Positions 21,840 through 31,833 of a stretch of DNA of 34,569 nt are shown one piece after another (position 1 is the stretch's first letter; the number at the start of each line of letters is the position of its first letter). Made by a program: the position numbers and the translations under genes. The stretch lies in assembly GCA_046483125.1 (NCBI GenBank), contig JAWODU010000030.1, forward strand, positions 1 to 34,569, read 5' to 3'. A model generated the notes under the pieces. That model searched no databases. It was not told the origin of the DNA and worked only from the letters and a program-made list of their open reading frames with translations. This stretch comes from JAWODU01 sp046483125. Its GTDB lineage: Bacteria; Verrucomicrobiota; Kiritimatiellia; UBA8416; JAWODU01.

Positions 21840-24800
21840 TTTCAGCATTCTCCTCCGCGGTACCGGCGCCTTCCAGCAGTTCCTGGAGCCTTTTCCCGGC
21901 CTCTTGCGCGACTTCGGTTTCCTCCGGCTCTTCCTCAGGAAGGGGTTCGGCAAGCGGCACCAGCCGGATATCTCTGTGCATTGTAAAACCTGTCCCCCCG
22001 GGTACAAGGTGCCCCATTATTACGTTTTCCTTGAATCCACGCAGTTTGTCCACGCGCCCCAGTGTAGCCGCGTCCGTAAGGACCCTGGTCGTGTCCTGGA
22101 AGGAAGCCGCGGAAATAAAGCTCTCTGTCTCAAGAGAAGCTTTTGTAATTCCCAACAGCGACGGCGTGGCCTCAGCCGGCCTCTTCCCTTCCGTTATTGC
22201 GGCCTCGTTGACTTCCTGGAACCGCTGTTTGGCCACCTGTTCTCCCCACAGAAACTCCGTGTCACCGGGGTTCGTGATTTTTATCTTCCTCAGCATCTGC
22301 CTCACGATTACTTCGATGTGCTTGTCGTTTATGCCCACACCCTGAAGCCGGTAAACTTCCTGGACCTCGTTCACCAGGTATTCCTGCAGTTCCTGCGGTC
22401 CGCAGGCCTCCAGAATTTCCTGAGGAACAATGGGTCCTTCCGTCAACTGCTGTCCCTTGCGAACCCGGTCGCCCTTGAAAACGACTATATGTTTCGACAT
22501 CGGTATCAGGTGTTCTTCCGTGGCGCCCGTGGTCTCATCCCTGATGATGAGACACCGCCTGCCTCTCTGGTTGGGCCCGAAATCCACGATCCCCTCTATC
22601 TTCGCGATCTCCGCGGCGTCTTTGGGCTGACGCGCCTCAAAAAGTTCGGCAACTCTCGGCAGGCCGCCCGTAATGTCCCTGGTTTTCGATTCTTTCCGGG
22701 GCGTCTTGGCCAAAACATCGCCGGGATGCACCGTATCGCCTTCCTTAGGCATCACGTGAGCGCCCGCCGGGATGCTGTAAAAGCCCAGCGTTTCGTCCGT
22801 TGCCGGGTTCTTTATTACTATCTGCGGGTGGAGGTCTTCCTTGGTTTCAAGCACAACCGTGCCCTTGAGCCCCGTGGCGGGATCCACTTCCTTCTTAACA
22901 GAAACGTTTTCCACAAAATCATGGAAGCTTATCCCGCCTTCCTGTTCGGCCAGAACGGGAACGTTATATGGATCCCATTTCGCCAGGCATTCGCCCTCCT
23001 CCGTCCTGCTCCCGTCGGGAACCTGCACGATTGAACCTATCACCATTGTGTAACGTTCAAGTTCGCGCCCCGAGTCGTCATGCACGGCAAGGGCGCCGTT
23101 CTTATTCAAAACAACATTTTCATTATCTTTGTTCTTTACCACTCTCAAATCATGGTAACGGACAATGCCCCCGTTTTTCGCCAGCGCCTCCGGCTGTTTG
23201 AAAACCGAACTGGCAGTGCCCCCGATATGGAACGTACGCATCGTCAGCTGGGTGCCCGGCTCCCCAATCGATTGAGCCGCGATAATTCCCACCGCCGTCC
23301 CTACCACAACAGGTTTCCCGGTCGCGAGGTCGCGGCCGTAACACTTGGCGCAAAGCCCGTTGCGCGACTCGCAGGTCAATACACTGCGGATCTTTATCGC
23401 GCTTACGCCCGTCCTGAGAATTTCCGCGCACGCGTTTTCGTCGATCTCGTCCCCGGTTTTCACTATGACATTGCCCGTCGAATCCTTTACGTCGTCGGTG
23501 GTGACTCTTCCCAGAACCCTGGCTTCCAGAGCGGCCAGATCGTCGTCGCCTTCGACCATGGTATTGACCTCAATGCCGTTGAGAGTGTTGCAGTCCTGCT
23601 CCACAACAATTACGTCCTGCGCCACATCCACCAGTTTCCTCGTAAGATACCCGGCATCAGCCGTTTTAAGAGCCGTGTCGGCCAATCCCTTCCGGGCGCC
23701 GTGCGTGCTGATAAAGTATTCCAGTACGCTCAGGCCCTCGCGGAAATTAGCCACAATGGGACGTTCAATAATCTCGCCTGAAGGCTTCGCCATCAGGCCC
23801 CTCGTACCCGCGAGCTGACGTATCTGCTGACGACTGCCCCGCGCTCTGGAATCGACCATCATGTACAGGGGGTTGCACTCCTCACTGCCTGCGTTTTCTT
23901 CGATCGCCGAATACATTGCGTTGGAAATGTCCTCCGTCGCCTGCGTCCATATATCCACTATTTTGTTATAACGTTCACCGTCGGTGATAACTCCGCGCTT
24001 GTACTGACGGGTCACTTCCGCCACCTGCTTCCTCGCGTTTTCCACAATCTCGTTCTTCTCAGGGGGAACAATCATATCCTCCATGCCCATGGACACGCCT
24101 GCCAGCGTGGCCTGCTCGAAGCCGAGAGCTTTCAGCTCGTCCAACGCCTTTACCACGCGCTCCTGGCCCGCCAGGTGGTGGCACTGCCATATCATCCTGC
24201 CCAGCAGATCCTTGTTCACCACGTCGTTCACGAACCCGAGCATCTCCGGCCATATTTCATTGAAAAGCACGCGTCCCGCCGTCGTTGTCAGAACCTTCTC
24301 CCTGTCGCTCCCGAAAGCGGTTTTACGCCCGTAATCAGGATTGCGGAAATAAATCCGGTCGTGAACAAGCACTTCCTTTTCAGCAAGGGCGAACCTCACC
24401 TCCGAAACGTCCCGGAATAAAGGCAGTCTTTCACGTTCCCCGGGCTCGGGCCTCAACCTCGATTCCATCCTGTAGCGCTGAGAGAACGAAGTCAGATAAT
24501 AGATGCCCAGCGCTATGTCCTGGGTAGGTGTCATTATCGATTTCCCGCTTGAAGGGGAAAAAATACTGTTGGTGGACATCATCAGCATGCGCGATTCCAT
24601 TTGCGCCTCAACCGAAAGCGGCACGTGTACGGCCATCTGGTCGCCGTCGAAGTCCGCGTTGTAAGCCGTGCATACCAGAGGATGTACCTGGATCGCATCA
24701 CCCTCAACGAGCACGGGTTCAAAAGACTGAATGCTGAGTCTGTGCAGAGTCGGGGCCCGGTTCAGCATAACCGTTTTGTCCCGAGTGACCTGCTCAAGTA

Positions 24801-26052
24801 TGTCCCACACTTCGCTGGATTGCCGTTCTATCAGTTTCTTGGCACTGCGTACCGTGTGAACGGTCCCCATTTCCTTGAGACGCCTGATAATAAACGGCTC
24901 AAACAGCACGAGGGCCATCTTTTTCGGCAATCCGCACTGATGAAGTTTTAACTCCGGACCGATCACTATGACCGAGCGCCCCGAGTAGTCCACCCTCTTA
25001 CCCAGGAGGTTCTGCCTGAATCGCCCGCCCTTGCCCTTGAGCATGTCGCTCAGTGACTTCAGGGGCCTGTTCCCGGCGCCCGTCACCGGCCTGCCGTGCC
25101 TGCCGTTGTCGAACACAGCATCGACGGCTTCCTGAAGCATGCGCCTCTCGTTGCGGATGATAACTTCCGGAGTTTTCAACTGCTGGAGGTTCTTGAGCCG
25201 GTTGTTCCTGTTTATGACGCGCCTGTAAAGATCGTTCAGATCGGACGTGGCGAACCGGCCGCCTTCAAGCGGCACAAGCGGGCGCAGATCGGGAGGGATC
25301 ACGGGCAGAACGTCCGGGATCATCCATTCCGGCCTCGTTCCGTTGCTCCGGAAGCCTTCCACCACCTTCATTCGCTTGGAAAGTTTCTTGCGGGTCTGCT
25401 TACTGCGGGTCTTCTCCATGTTTGATTCAAGCTCGGACATCAATTCGTCCATGTCTACCTTCGAAAGCAAATCGCGAACTCCTTCGGCGCCCATTTTCGC
25501 GGTGAACGTGTCCCCGTACTTGTCCTGGGCTTCACGGTACTCCATCTCGCTCAAGAGCTGTTTTACGCTCAAAGGAGTATCGCCCGGATCGATAACAAGA
25601 TAATCCTCGTAATACAGAACGCGTTCCAGCGAACTTGCCGTCATGTCCAGCATCAGTCCCAGCCTGCTGGGCGTACATTTAAAAAACCATATGTGGGAAA
25701 CCGGCACGGCAAGCTCTATATGTCCCATTCTTTCCCGTCTTACGCGGGAAAGCGTCACTTCGACACCGCACCTGTCGCAGATCACACCCTTGTGCTTGAT
25801 GCGCTTGTATTTGCCGCAACTGCATTCCCAGTCCCGCGTAGGCCCGAAAATCCTTTCGCAGAAAAGACCGCCGCGCTCCGGTTTGTACGTCCGGTAGTTG
25901 ATGGTCTCCGGGTTTTTAACCTCGCCCTGGCTCCATGAGCGAACGATCTCCGGCGAAGCCACGGTTATTCCCACGGCATCGAAATTTTCACTCTCCGGCA
26001 CGCCAAGCACTTCCCTGGCAGCGTAGTTCTTCAGCATAGTTTCTCCAGACAT
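21826..26052 (-). CDS. rpoC: RNA polymerase beta' subunit
   Basis: This 1408-residue catalytic subunit has the N-terminal zinc site (CSCGKYKRIKHKG, then CDRCG), the catalytic magnesium motif NADFDGD (465-471), GTQLTMRTFHIGG in the trigger-loop region and the second Cys cluster (LTCESRNGLCAKCYG). Length is close to E. coli. The C-terminal tail of about 40 residues is strongly acidic. GGAG eight bases before ATG 26052 is the ribosome binding site. It follows rpoB by 19 bases and runs into rpsL, joining the rif and str operons. Confidence 0.98.
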   Translation of the reverse strand: MSGETMLKNYAAREVLGVPESENFDAVGITVASPEIVRSWSQGEVKNPETINYRTYKPERGGLFCERIFGPTRDWECSCGKYKRIKHKGVICDRCGVEVTLSRVRRERMGHIELAVPVSHIWFFKCTPSRLGLMLDMTASSLERVLYYEDYLVIDPGDTPLSVKQLLSEMEYREAQDKYGDTFTAKMGAEGVRDLLSKVDMDELMSELESNMEKTRSKQTRKKLSKRMKVVEGFRSNGTRPEWMIPDVLPVIPPDLRPLVPLEGGRFATSDLNDLYRRVINRNNRLKNLQQLKTPEVIIRNERRMLQEAVDAVFDNGRHGRPVTGAGNRPLKSLSDMLKGKGGRFRQNLLGKRVDYSGRSVIVIGPELKLHQCGLPKKMALVLFEPFIIRRLKEMGTVHTVRSAKKLIERQSSEVWDILEQVTRDKTVMLNRAPTLHRLSIQSFEPVLVEGDAIQVHPLVCTAYNADFDGDQMAVHVPLSVEAQMESRMLMMSTNSIFSPSSGKSIMTPTQDIALGIYYLTSFSQRYRMESRLRPEPGERERLPLFRDVSEVRFALAEKEVLVHDRIYFRNPDYGRKTAFGSDREKVLTTTAGRVLFNEIWPEMLGFVNDVVNKDLLGRMIWQCHHLAGQERVVKALDELKALGFEQATLAGVSMGMEDMIVPPEKNEIVENARKQVAEVTRQYKRGVITDGERYNKIVDIWTQATEDISNAMYSAIEENAGSEECNPLYMMVDSRARGSRQQIRQLAGTRGLMAKPSGEIIERPIVANFREGLSVLEYFISTHGARKGLADTALKTADAGYLTRKLVDVAQDVIVVEQDCNTLNGIEVNTMVEGDDDLAALEARVLGRVTTDDVKDSTGNVIVKTGDEIDENACAEILRTGVSAIKIRSVLTCESRNGLCAKCYGRDLATGKPVVVGTAVGIIAAQSIGEPGTQLTMRTFHIGGTASSVFKQPEALAKNGGIVRYHDLRVVKNKDNENVVLNKNGALAVHDDSGRELERYTMVIGSIVQVPDGSRTEEGECLAKWDPYNVPVLAEQEGGISFHDFVENVSVKKEVDPATGLKGTVVLETKEDLHPQIVIKNPATDETLGFYSIPAGAHVMPKEGDTVHPGDVLAKTPRKESKTRDITGGLPRVAELFEARQPKDAAEIAKIEGIVDFGPNQRGRRCLIIRDETTGATEEHLIPMSKHIVVFKGDRVRKGQQLTEGPIVPQEILEACGPQELQEYLVNEVQEVYRLQGVGINDKHIEVIVRQMLRKIKITNPGDTEFLWGEQVAKQRFQEVNEAAITEGKRPAEATPSLLGITKASLETESFISAASFQDTTRVLTDAATLGRVDKLRGFKENVIMGHLVPGGTGFTMHRDIRLVPLAEPLPEEEPEETEVAQEAGKRLQELLEGAGTAEENAENADN

Positions 26053-26071
26053 GGACTTCTCCGTTTGATCC

Positions 26072-29000
26072 CTACGACTTGCCCTTTTTTACAACGTTTA
26101 CCGACAGGCACAGGCCTTTCAATTCGTTCACCAGAACGCTGAACGATTCGGGCATTCCCGCCTCCAGCGTATTGTCGCCTTTGACAATGGATTCGTATAT
26201 CCTTGTCCTCCCCGAAACATCGTCGCTTTTCACGGTCAGCAACTCCTGCAGGGCGTACGCAACACCGTAAGCTTCCAGAGCCCAGACTTCCATTTCTCCC
26301 ATCCGCTGGCCGCCGTACTGCGCTTTACCCCCGAGCGGCTGCTGCGTAACGAGCGAGTAAGGCCCGACGGCCCTGGCATGAATCTTGTCGCTCACCAGGT
26401 GATGAAGTTTCATCATGTATATCTGACCTACCACGACCCTCTGGTCAAACTCTTCACCGGTCCTGCCGTCATACAAGTCGGTCTTGCCGTCGCGCGAGAG
26501 GTTCGCCTCTTCAAGATAGTCGCAGATTTTCGATTCCGAAATTCCGTCAAAAACCGGCGTGCTTGCGTGCAGTCCCAGGATTTTGCAGGCGGCGCCGAGG
26601 TGCGTTTCAAACAACTGCCCGAGATTCATACGAGACGGTACTCCCAGAGGGTTCAGCACTATATCCATCGGTGTACCGTCCGGCAGAAACGGCATGTCGC
26701 AATCCGGCACTATCCTCGCCACTACCCCTTTGTTCCCGTGGCGCCCCGCGAGCTTGTCCCCGACGGCCAGTTTCTTCTTGGTCGCGATGTACACCTTCAC
26801 CTGTTTTATAATTCCGGAATCCAGATCGTCCCCGCTTTCGAGCCTGTCCAGCGCCCGGGCGTGTTCCATTTCCAGTTCGTCGAATTTCGGTTTGTATTCG
26901 TTAATAATCTCATCAATCTTTATCTGAATCGGACTGCTTTCAATCTGGATATGCTCATGCCTGGCGGCGAGCTTTCTCAAAAGAGTTTTTGTAATCTTCC
27001 GGTTGGCAGGAATTATAATCTGGCCGGCTTCCGCGTCCACAACGTCCAGCGGGATTTTTTCACCCAGCAGAATGTTGCTCAGCGCTTCCGTCAGGCCGTC
27101 CGTCAGTTCCTGCTTCTTCGACTTGAACTCTTCGGCGATGTTTTTCTGACGTGTCCTGCGTTCCGCGGGGTTGGACTCTTTCTTCTTCACTTCCTTGTGC
27201 GCTGTCACGTTTACGTCCATCACTATTCCATGCGTTCCGCTTGGAACAGTCAGCGAAGTCTCTCTCACCTCGGCGGCCTTCTCCCCGAATATAGCGCGAA
27301 GAAGTCTTTCTTCCGGAGCCAGCTCGGTCTCGCTCTTCGGCGTAATCTTACCCACGAGGATTTCGCCGGGCTGAACTTCGGCGCCCGTGTATATCACGCC
27401 GTCCGGCCCGAGGTTCTTAAGGGCATCTTCACCAACATTGGGTATGTCACGGGTGATTTCTTCCGGGCCCAGTTTCGTGTCCCTCGCGCCGACTTCGAAC
27501 TCCTGGACGTGAATGGACGTAAAAACGTCGTCACGCACTACTCTTTCACTTACCAGGATCGCGTCCTCAAAGTTGTAACCGACCCAGGGCATGAAAGCCA
27601 CGAGGAGGTTCTTCCCCAACGCCAGTTCGCCGTCCCTGGTGCCGGGCCCGTCCGCCAGAATCGTTCCTTTCTTAACCTTGTCGCCCGCCTTCACTGTCGG
27701 CTTCTGGTTAAAACAGGTGCCGGCGTTCGAACGGCGGAATTTCTGAAGGTTGTACTCCCGGCATGATCCGTCCCTCTTTTTTGCCTTGGGCACTCTGCCG
27801 TCACGGCTGACAATTATCTTGTCTCCGGAAATGTAAGCGACTTTACCCGGGGCGGACGCTTCCAGCATTACGCGGGAATCTCTGGCGACTCGTTCTTCAA
27901 GGCCCGTTGACACGTACGGCGCTTCGGCTTTCAGAAGCGGCACCGCCTGGCGCATCATGTTGGCTCCCATCAGGGCCCTGTTCGCGTCATCGTGCTCCAG
28001 GAACGGAATCAGTCCCGCCGCTATGCTCACTACCTGTTTCGGCGATACGTCCATGTAATCGACGCGATCTCTGGATACTTCGAGAAATTCTCCCGCGTAC
28101 CGGACAGAAACCGTATCGTGAACGAACTTGCCTTCCTGGTCTAACGGAGCGTTTGCCTGGGCAATGACGTACTTTTCCTCTTCGTCCGCGCTCAGGTACT
28201 CGACGTCGTCGCTGACGCGGCCTTTATCGACCCGGCGGTAAGGCGTTTCTATGAACCCGTAGTCGTTGACTTTCGCGTATATACCAAGAGAAGAAATCAA
28301 CCCTATGTTCGGTCCTTCGGGCGTTTCTATGGGACATATTCTGCCGTAATGACTGCTGTGCACGTCCCGTACTTCAAAACCCGCGCGCTCACGGCTCAAT
28401 CCGCCTGGGCCCAGTGCGCTCAACCTGCGGCGGTGGGCAAGTTCCGAAAGAGGATTGGTCTGGTCCATGAACTGGCTCAACTGGCTTCTCCCGAAGAAAT
28501 CCTGTATAACCGCCGACAAGGCCTTGGAGTTTACCAGGCTCTGCGGGGATACGACTCCCGTTGACGGATCAAACAGGGTCATGCGCTCTCTCACAAGGCG
28601 TTCCGTCCGCGCCAGTCCAACGCGGCACTGATTCTCCAGAAGTTCACCTACGGTGCGTACTCTTCTGCTGCCGAGATGGTCTATGTCATCCACCAGTTCT
28701 CTGCCTCTGCGTACGTCGATCAGGTGCTTCACGGCCCCTACGATGTCCTCCTTGCCGAGGATCCTGTCATCGCCCTCCGGGTTGCCGTTGACGCCCAGCT
28801 TCTGGTTGATCTTATGACGGCCTACCCGGCCCAGGTCGTACCTTCTGGGATCGAAGAAGAGTCGTTTCAACAACTGACGGGCGTTGGCCGGTGTGGACGG
28901 ATCGCCCGGCCTCAGGCGGTGGAAAATGTCCTTGAGTGCCTCCTCAGTTGAATGCGTCTGATCGGCGCGCACCCCCGCGAGAAAGATCCCCTGGTCCCGG

Positions 29001-29830
29001 GAAATGTCCACGAGCTCCACCGTTTTAAAGCCCGACGAACGCATTTCCTTCAGTATCGCGGCGGTAACCGCCTCGTACTTGCGCGCCAGTACGCGCTTCG
29101 AGTCCGCGTCGACTATTATATCTTCTTTAAACACCTTGTTCTCGACCAGGTCCGACCAGTCGGATCTGTTCAGACGCACGCGTTCCACAGGATAGAACAG
29201 GCCGAGCAGTTCTTCGTCTGTTCCATAACCGAGCGCGCGGAGAAAAGTAGAGGCAAGAAACTTCCTTCGCCGGCGGTGGCGATCCATGTAAATCCAGATC
29301 AGATCGGAAGTATCGAACTGAACTTCGATCCACGACCCCCTGTCCGGTATGATTCTGATAGAATAGAGTACGTTGCCGCTGGGATGGGTTTTCTGTTCGG
29401 AACATATGCCGGGGGAACGATGGAGCTGACTTACTACAACCCTTTCGGCGCCGTTAACCACAAAAGAGCCGTGTTCCCTCATTAACGGGACCTCTCCCAT
29501 GTACACGCTTTCTTCCCTGACTTCATCGCCGTCTTTCAGGCGAAAGAGCACATGCAGGGGTGCCGCGTAGGTAATGCCCTCGTACAGGCATTGCAGAGGG
29601 CCCAGCTTGGGCTCGGAAAGCTCGTATTTTACAAAGTCCAGAACGTACCGGCCGTCGTAACTGCTTATGGGGAAAATTTCCTTGAAGATTCCCTGCAGGC
29701 CCCTGCTCTTCCGTTTCATGGGGTTCGCGCGTGTCTGCAGAAAGTCCTCGTACGACTTGCTCTGGACCTCTACCAGATCTCCCGGATCTATTACGGCCTC
29801 GAGTTTCCCGAAATTAACTCTTTCGACCAT
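26072..29830 (-). CDS. rpoB: RNA polymerase beta subunit
   Basis: This 1252-residue catalytic subunit includes the rifampicin-binding cluster (about residues 445-475), FGRSQLSQFMDQTNPLSELA then RRRLSALGPGGLSRERAG. The positions equivalent to Asp516, His526 and Ser531 are wild type, so rifampicin sensitivity is predicted. Further signatures are GYNFEDAILVSERVV, GDKLAGRHGNKGVV and the C-terminal GGKAQYGGQRMGEMEVWALE. GAGGTGA lies just before ATG 29830, eight bases after the rplL stop. Confidence 0.98.
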   Translation of the reverse strand: MVERVNFGKLEAVIDPGDLVEVQSKSYEDFLQTRANPMKRKSRGLQGIFKEIFPISSYDGRYVLDFVKYELSEPKLGPLQCLYEGITYAAPLHVLFRLKDGDEVREESVYMGEVPLMREHGSFVVNGAERVVVSQLHRSPGICSEQKTHPSGNVLYSIRIIPDRGSWIEVQFDTSDLIWIYMDRHRRRRKFLASTFLRALGYGTDEELLGLFYPVERVRLNRSDWSDLVENKVFKEDIIVDADSKRVLARKYEAVTAAILKEMRSSGFKTVELVDISRDQGIFLAGVRADQTHSTEEALKDIFHRLRPGDPSTPANARQLLKRLFFDPRRYDLGRVGRHKINQKLGVNGNPEGDDRILGKEDIVGAVKHLIDVRRGRELVDDIDHLGSRRVRTVGELLENQCRVGLARTERLVRERMTLFDPSTGVVSPQSLVNSKALSAVIQDFFGRSQLSQFMDQTNPLSELAHRRRLSALGPGGLSRERAGFEVRDVHSSHYGRICPIETPEGPNIGLISSLGIYAKVNDYGFIETPYRRVDKGRVSDDVEYLSADEEEKYVIAQANAPLDQEGKFVHDTVSVRYAGEFLEVSRDRVDYMDVSPKQVVSIAAGLIPFLEHDDANRALMGANMMRQAVPLLKAEAPYVSTGLEERVARDSRVMLEASAPGKVAYISGDKIIVSRDGRVPKAKKRDGSCREYNLQKFRRSNAGTCFNQKPTVKAGDKVKKGTILADGPGTRDGELALGKNLLVAFMPWVGYNFEDAILVSERVVRDDVFTSIHVQEFEVGARDTKLGPEEITRDIPNVGEDALKNLGPDGVIYTGAEVQPGEILVGKITPKSETELAPEERLLRAIFGEKAAEVRETSLTVPSGTHGIVMDVNVTAHKEVKKKESNPAERRTRQKNIAEEFKSKKQELTDGLTEALSNILLGEKIPLDVVDAEAGQIIIPANRKITKTLLRKLAARHEHIQIESSPIQIKIDEIINEYKPKFDELEMEHARALDRLESGDDLDSGIIKQVKVYIATKKKLAVGDKLAGRHGNKGVVARIVPDCDMPFLPDGTPMDIVLNPLGVPSRMNLGQLFETHLGAACKILGLHASTPVFDGISESKICDYLEEANLSRDGKTDLYDGRTGEEFDQRVVVGQIYMMKLHHLVSDKIHARAVGPYSLVTQQPLGGKAQYGGQRMGEMEVWALEAYGVAYALQELLTVKSDDVSGRTRIYESIVKGDNTLEAGMPESFSVLVNELKGLCLSVNVVKKGKS

Positions 29831-29838
29831 CCGTCACC

Positions 29839-30288
29839 TCACTTTATTTCGACGGTTGCTCCCGCTTCTTCCAGTTTCTTCTTGATTTCGTCAGCCTGTT
29901 CCTTCGAAACGCCTTCCTTCACCGCCTTGGGAGCCGATTCAACCAGTTCCTTGGAATCCTTGAGACCGAGACCGGTAATCGCCCGCACTTCCTTGATGAC
30001 ACCTATCTTCTGGCCCCCGATTTCGCTCAGAACCACGTCAAACTCCGTTTTTTCTTCGGCTTTCGCTTCTTCGCCGCCTCCGGCCGCTCCCGCGGCCACG
30101 GCCACCGGCGCCGCGGCCGAGACCCCGAGCCTGTCTTCAAGGGCCTTCACGAGCTGAGAAAGCTCGAGAACGCTTATACCCTCGATCCAGTCTATAAATT
30201 CGGCCATTTTCCCCTCCACGGCGGGGCCGGCGCTTTCTTTAGACTCTTCTGTTTTTCCCTCTACTGTTTTTTCTTCAGTTTCCACCAT
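29839..30288 (-). CDS. rplL: Ribosomal protein L7/L12, with possible N-terminal extension
   Basis: L7/L12 forms the stalk that recruits translation factors. The N-terminal dimer domain (EFIDWIEGISVLELSQLVKA), an Ala/Gly-rich hinge and the C-terminal factor-binding domain (IGVIKEVRAITGLGLKDSKE) are all present. Two starts are credible. ATG 30288, with AGGAG nine bases upstream, gives 149 residues with a Glu/Lys-rich leader of 27 residues. ATG 30207, with GGAGGGG close upstream, gives 122 residues, the normal length. The longer form is listed but the shorter may be the main product. A 327-base spacer separates it from rplJ. Confidence 0.93.
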   Translation of the reverse strand: MVETEEKTVEGKTEESKESAGPAVEGKMAEFIDWIEGISVLELSQLVKALEDRLGVSAAAPVAVAAGAAGGGEEAKAEEKTEFDVVLSEIGGQKIGVIKEVRAITGLGLKDSKELVESAPKAVKEGVSKEQADEIKKKLEEAGATVEIK

Positions 30289-30409
30289 GACGCACTCTCC
30301 TGTCTTTCGTTCCTGAGCTGTCAAAGCTAACAGCACGTTTCTCTGTGTAACTGTCCTTCTTGCAGGTCATTAGCTGTTTTTCGACTCTCTCCCCTCTTTT
30401 CCCAATACA

Positions 30410-30547
30410 CTTAAACGCTTTCTTAACCGCCACCCTTTTCGCCGCGGCGGACGCACACTCTTAACCGACCTGCTTACTCGTCACGTGCGGGCCGTTGCAA
30501 CAGAGTCGTTTAAGCGTATACGACAAAACGTGGCGGTTAAGTGTGCG
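30410..30547. repeat. Overlapping inverted repeats in the 327-base rplJ-rplL spacer
   Basis: The spacer 30289-30615 contains no gene I can support. It holds a perfect 12-base inverted repeat, cttaaccgccac (30422-30433) with gtggcggttaag (30530-30541). A second pair is cttaaacg (30410-30417) with cgtttaag (30507-30514). The right arm can alternatively pair, with a two-base bulge, with 30452-30466. These pairings exclude one another, as in attenuators or processing sites. No T-run follows, so a simple terminator is not indicated. Confidence 0.5.
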
Positions 30548-30615
30548 ATGAAGTGTTCCAACTCGTCCTACATCCGTTTTACCATGGACTTTTGACACTA
30601 CCTTCGTCACTTCAG

Positions 30616-31131
30616 CTACTCCGATTTCTTTTTCTCAACATCTTTTAACGCGTATAAGAGGGACATCAGTTTCTGCGACAGCACCCCGGGCAACTGCCTC
30701 AGTGGAGCCGCGATCGTGCACGCCAGGAGGCCAAGAAGCGCTTCCCTGGGCGGCAGGCTCGCGATCTGCTCGATATCCTCGGCCGAAAGCATCCTGTCTC
30801 CTAGATTCCCGCCTCTGGCTGTGGCCGCCTTGTTTTCCCTGCTGAAATTTTTCAGGGTTTTTACGATTCCGGTAATATCTCCCTTGCCGGTTATCATGGC
30901 AGTCGGCCCGTCACAGTAAGCGCCGAGGCCCTCGCGCCCCGTGTTCCTGACCGCCTCCTTGAAGAAAGAGTTCTTTACGATCACCAGGCGCGTTCCCGTG
31001 TCCCGGAATTCAGACCTCAGAGCGCTTAACTGCTCTACGTTCAGCCCGCGGTAATCTATCAGCACAATATAATCGCTGTTTTCCACGTTTTCCCTTATTT
31101 CCCCCGCTATGGATTTTTTTTCCGCTCTCAT
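30616..31131 (-). CDS. rplJ: Ribosomal protein L10
   Basis: This 171-residue protein forms the base of the L7/L12 stalk. It starts MRAEKKSIAGEIRENVENSD and has YIVLIDYRGLNVEQLSALRS, VKNSFFKEAVRNTG and GPTAMITGKGDI; the C-terminal helix binds L12 dimers. ATG 31131 lies two bases after the rplA stop and fits the family; the longer frame (to 31182) runs inside rplA and is rejected. With no leader between rplA and rplJ, the usual L10 autoregulatory site upstream of rplJ would have to lie within rplA. Confidence 0.96.
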   Translation of the reverse strand: MRAEKKSIAGEIRENVENSDYIVLIDYRGLNVEQLSALRSEFRDTGTRLVIVKNSFFKEAVRNTGREGLGAYCDGPTAMITGKGDITGIVKTLKNFSRENKAATARGGNLGDRMLSAEDIEQIASLPPREALLGLLACTIAAPLRQLPGVLSQKLMSLLYALKDVEKKKSE

Positions 31132-31133
31132 GA

Positions 31134-31811
31134 CTAAGCATTCACACGCAGGCCCGCGCCCATTGTCGTGGCCACGGTACAAGTCCTTATATATGTACCC
31201 TTCATCCCGGCCGGCCTCTCGGCCTTTACCGCCCCTATCAGTACCTCCGCGTTGTTCACCAGGTGATCCGCGTCAAAAGACAGCTTTCCCACCGCGGCGC
31301 TGACTATCCCCTGCTTGTCGGCCCTGAACTCCACTTTGCCGGCCTTGCTATCCTTAACGGCAGATACGACATCTTCCGTAACGGTCCCCGTCTTGGGGTT
31401 AGGCATCAGCCCCCTGGGACCGAGTACACGGCCGAGTTTTTTAACTTCCTTCATGGCCTCCGGCGTGGATACCGCGACGTCGAAATCCGTCCAGCCCTCT
31501 TTAATCTTCTCCGCCATATCGGACATGCCGACGTAATCGGCTCCCGCCGAACGCGCGGCGTCAGCCTGTGTCCCCGAAGCAAAAACAAGCACCTTGACGT
31601 TTTTGCCGGTGCCGTGGGGCAATCCGACAACTCCCCGGACCGCTTGATCCGATTTCCGCGGATCTATTCCAAGCCGTATCGCCACCTCCACACTCTCGTC
31701 GAACTTCGCACCCGGATTTTCCTTCAGAAAAGAAATTGCTTCCTTTAACCCCACGGGGGCTTCCGGCATTTTCTCCCTGAACGCCCTGTGTTTTTTACTG
31801 CGCTTTGTCAT
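31134..31811 (-). CDS. rplA: Ribosomal protein L1
   Basis: This 225-residue protein of the mobile L1 stalk helps release E-site tRNA. It carries MTKRSKKHRAFREKM, VRGVVGLPHGTGKNVKVLVF, the VLGPRGLMPNPKTGTVT signature and VEFRADKQGIVSAAVGKLSF. ATG 31811 is chosen, 22 bases after the rplK stop, with a GGCGGGA tract before it. A longer TTG start at 31847 inside rplK is unlikely. Confidence 0.97.
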   Translation of the reverse strand: MTKRSKKHRAFREKMPEAPVGLKEAISFLKENPGAKFDESVEVAIRLGIDPRKSDQAVRGVVGLPHGTGKNVKVLVFASGTQADAARSAGADYVGMSDMAEKIKEGWTDFDVAVSTPEAMKEVKKLGRVLGPRGLMPNPKTGTVTEDVVSAVKDSKAGKVEFRADKQGIVSAAVGKLSFDADHLVNNAEVLIGAVKAERPAGMKGTYIRTCTVATTMGAGLRVNA

Positions 31812-31833
31812 GTCCCGCCGCGGCTTTCTGCCC

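Noticed and set aside
21763..23034. 423-codon plus-strand frame opposite rpsL and rpoC
   Set aside because: Antisense shadow of beta' coding sequence; composition reflects the opposite strand and there is no promoter or known motif.
26378..27766. 462-codon plus-strand frame opposite rpoB
   Set aside because: Antisense shadow of a fully conserved beta subunit region.
30277..30370. 31-codon minus-strand frame just before rplL, possible leader peptide
   Set aside because: No ribosome binding site, overlaps the rplL start out of frame, and shows no amino-acid run typical of attenuator leaders.
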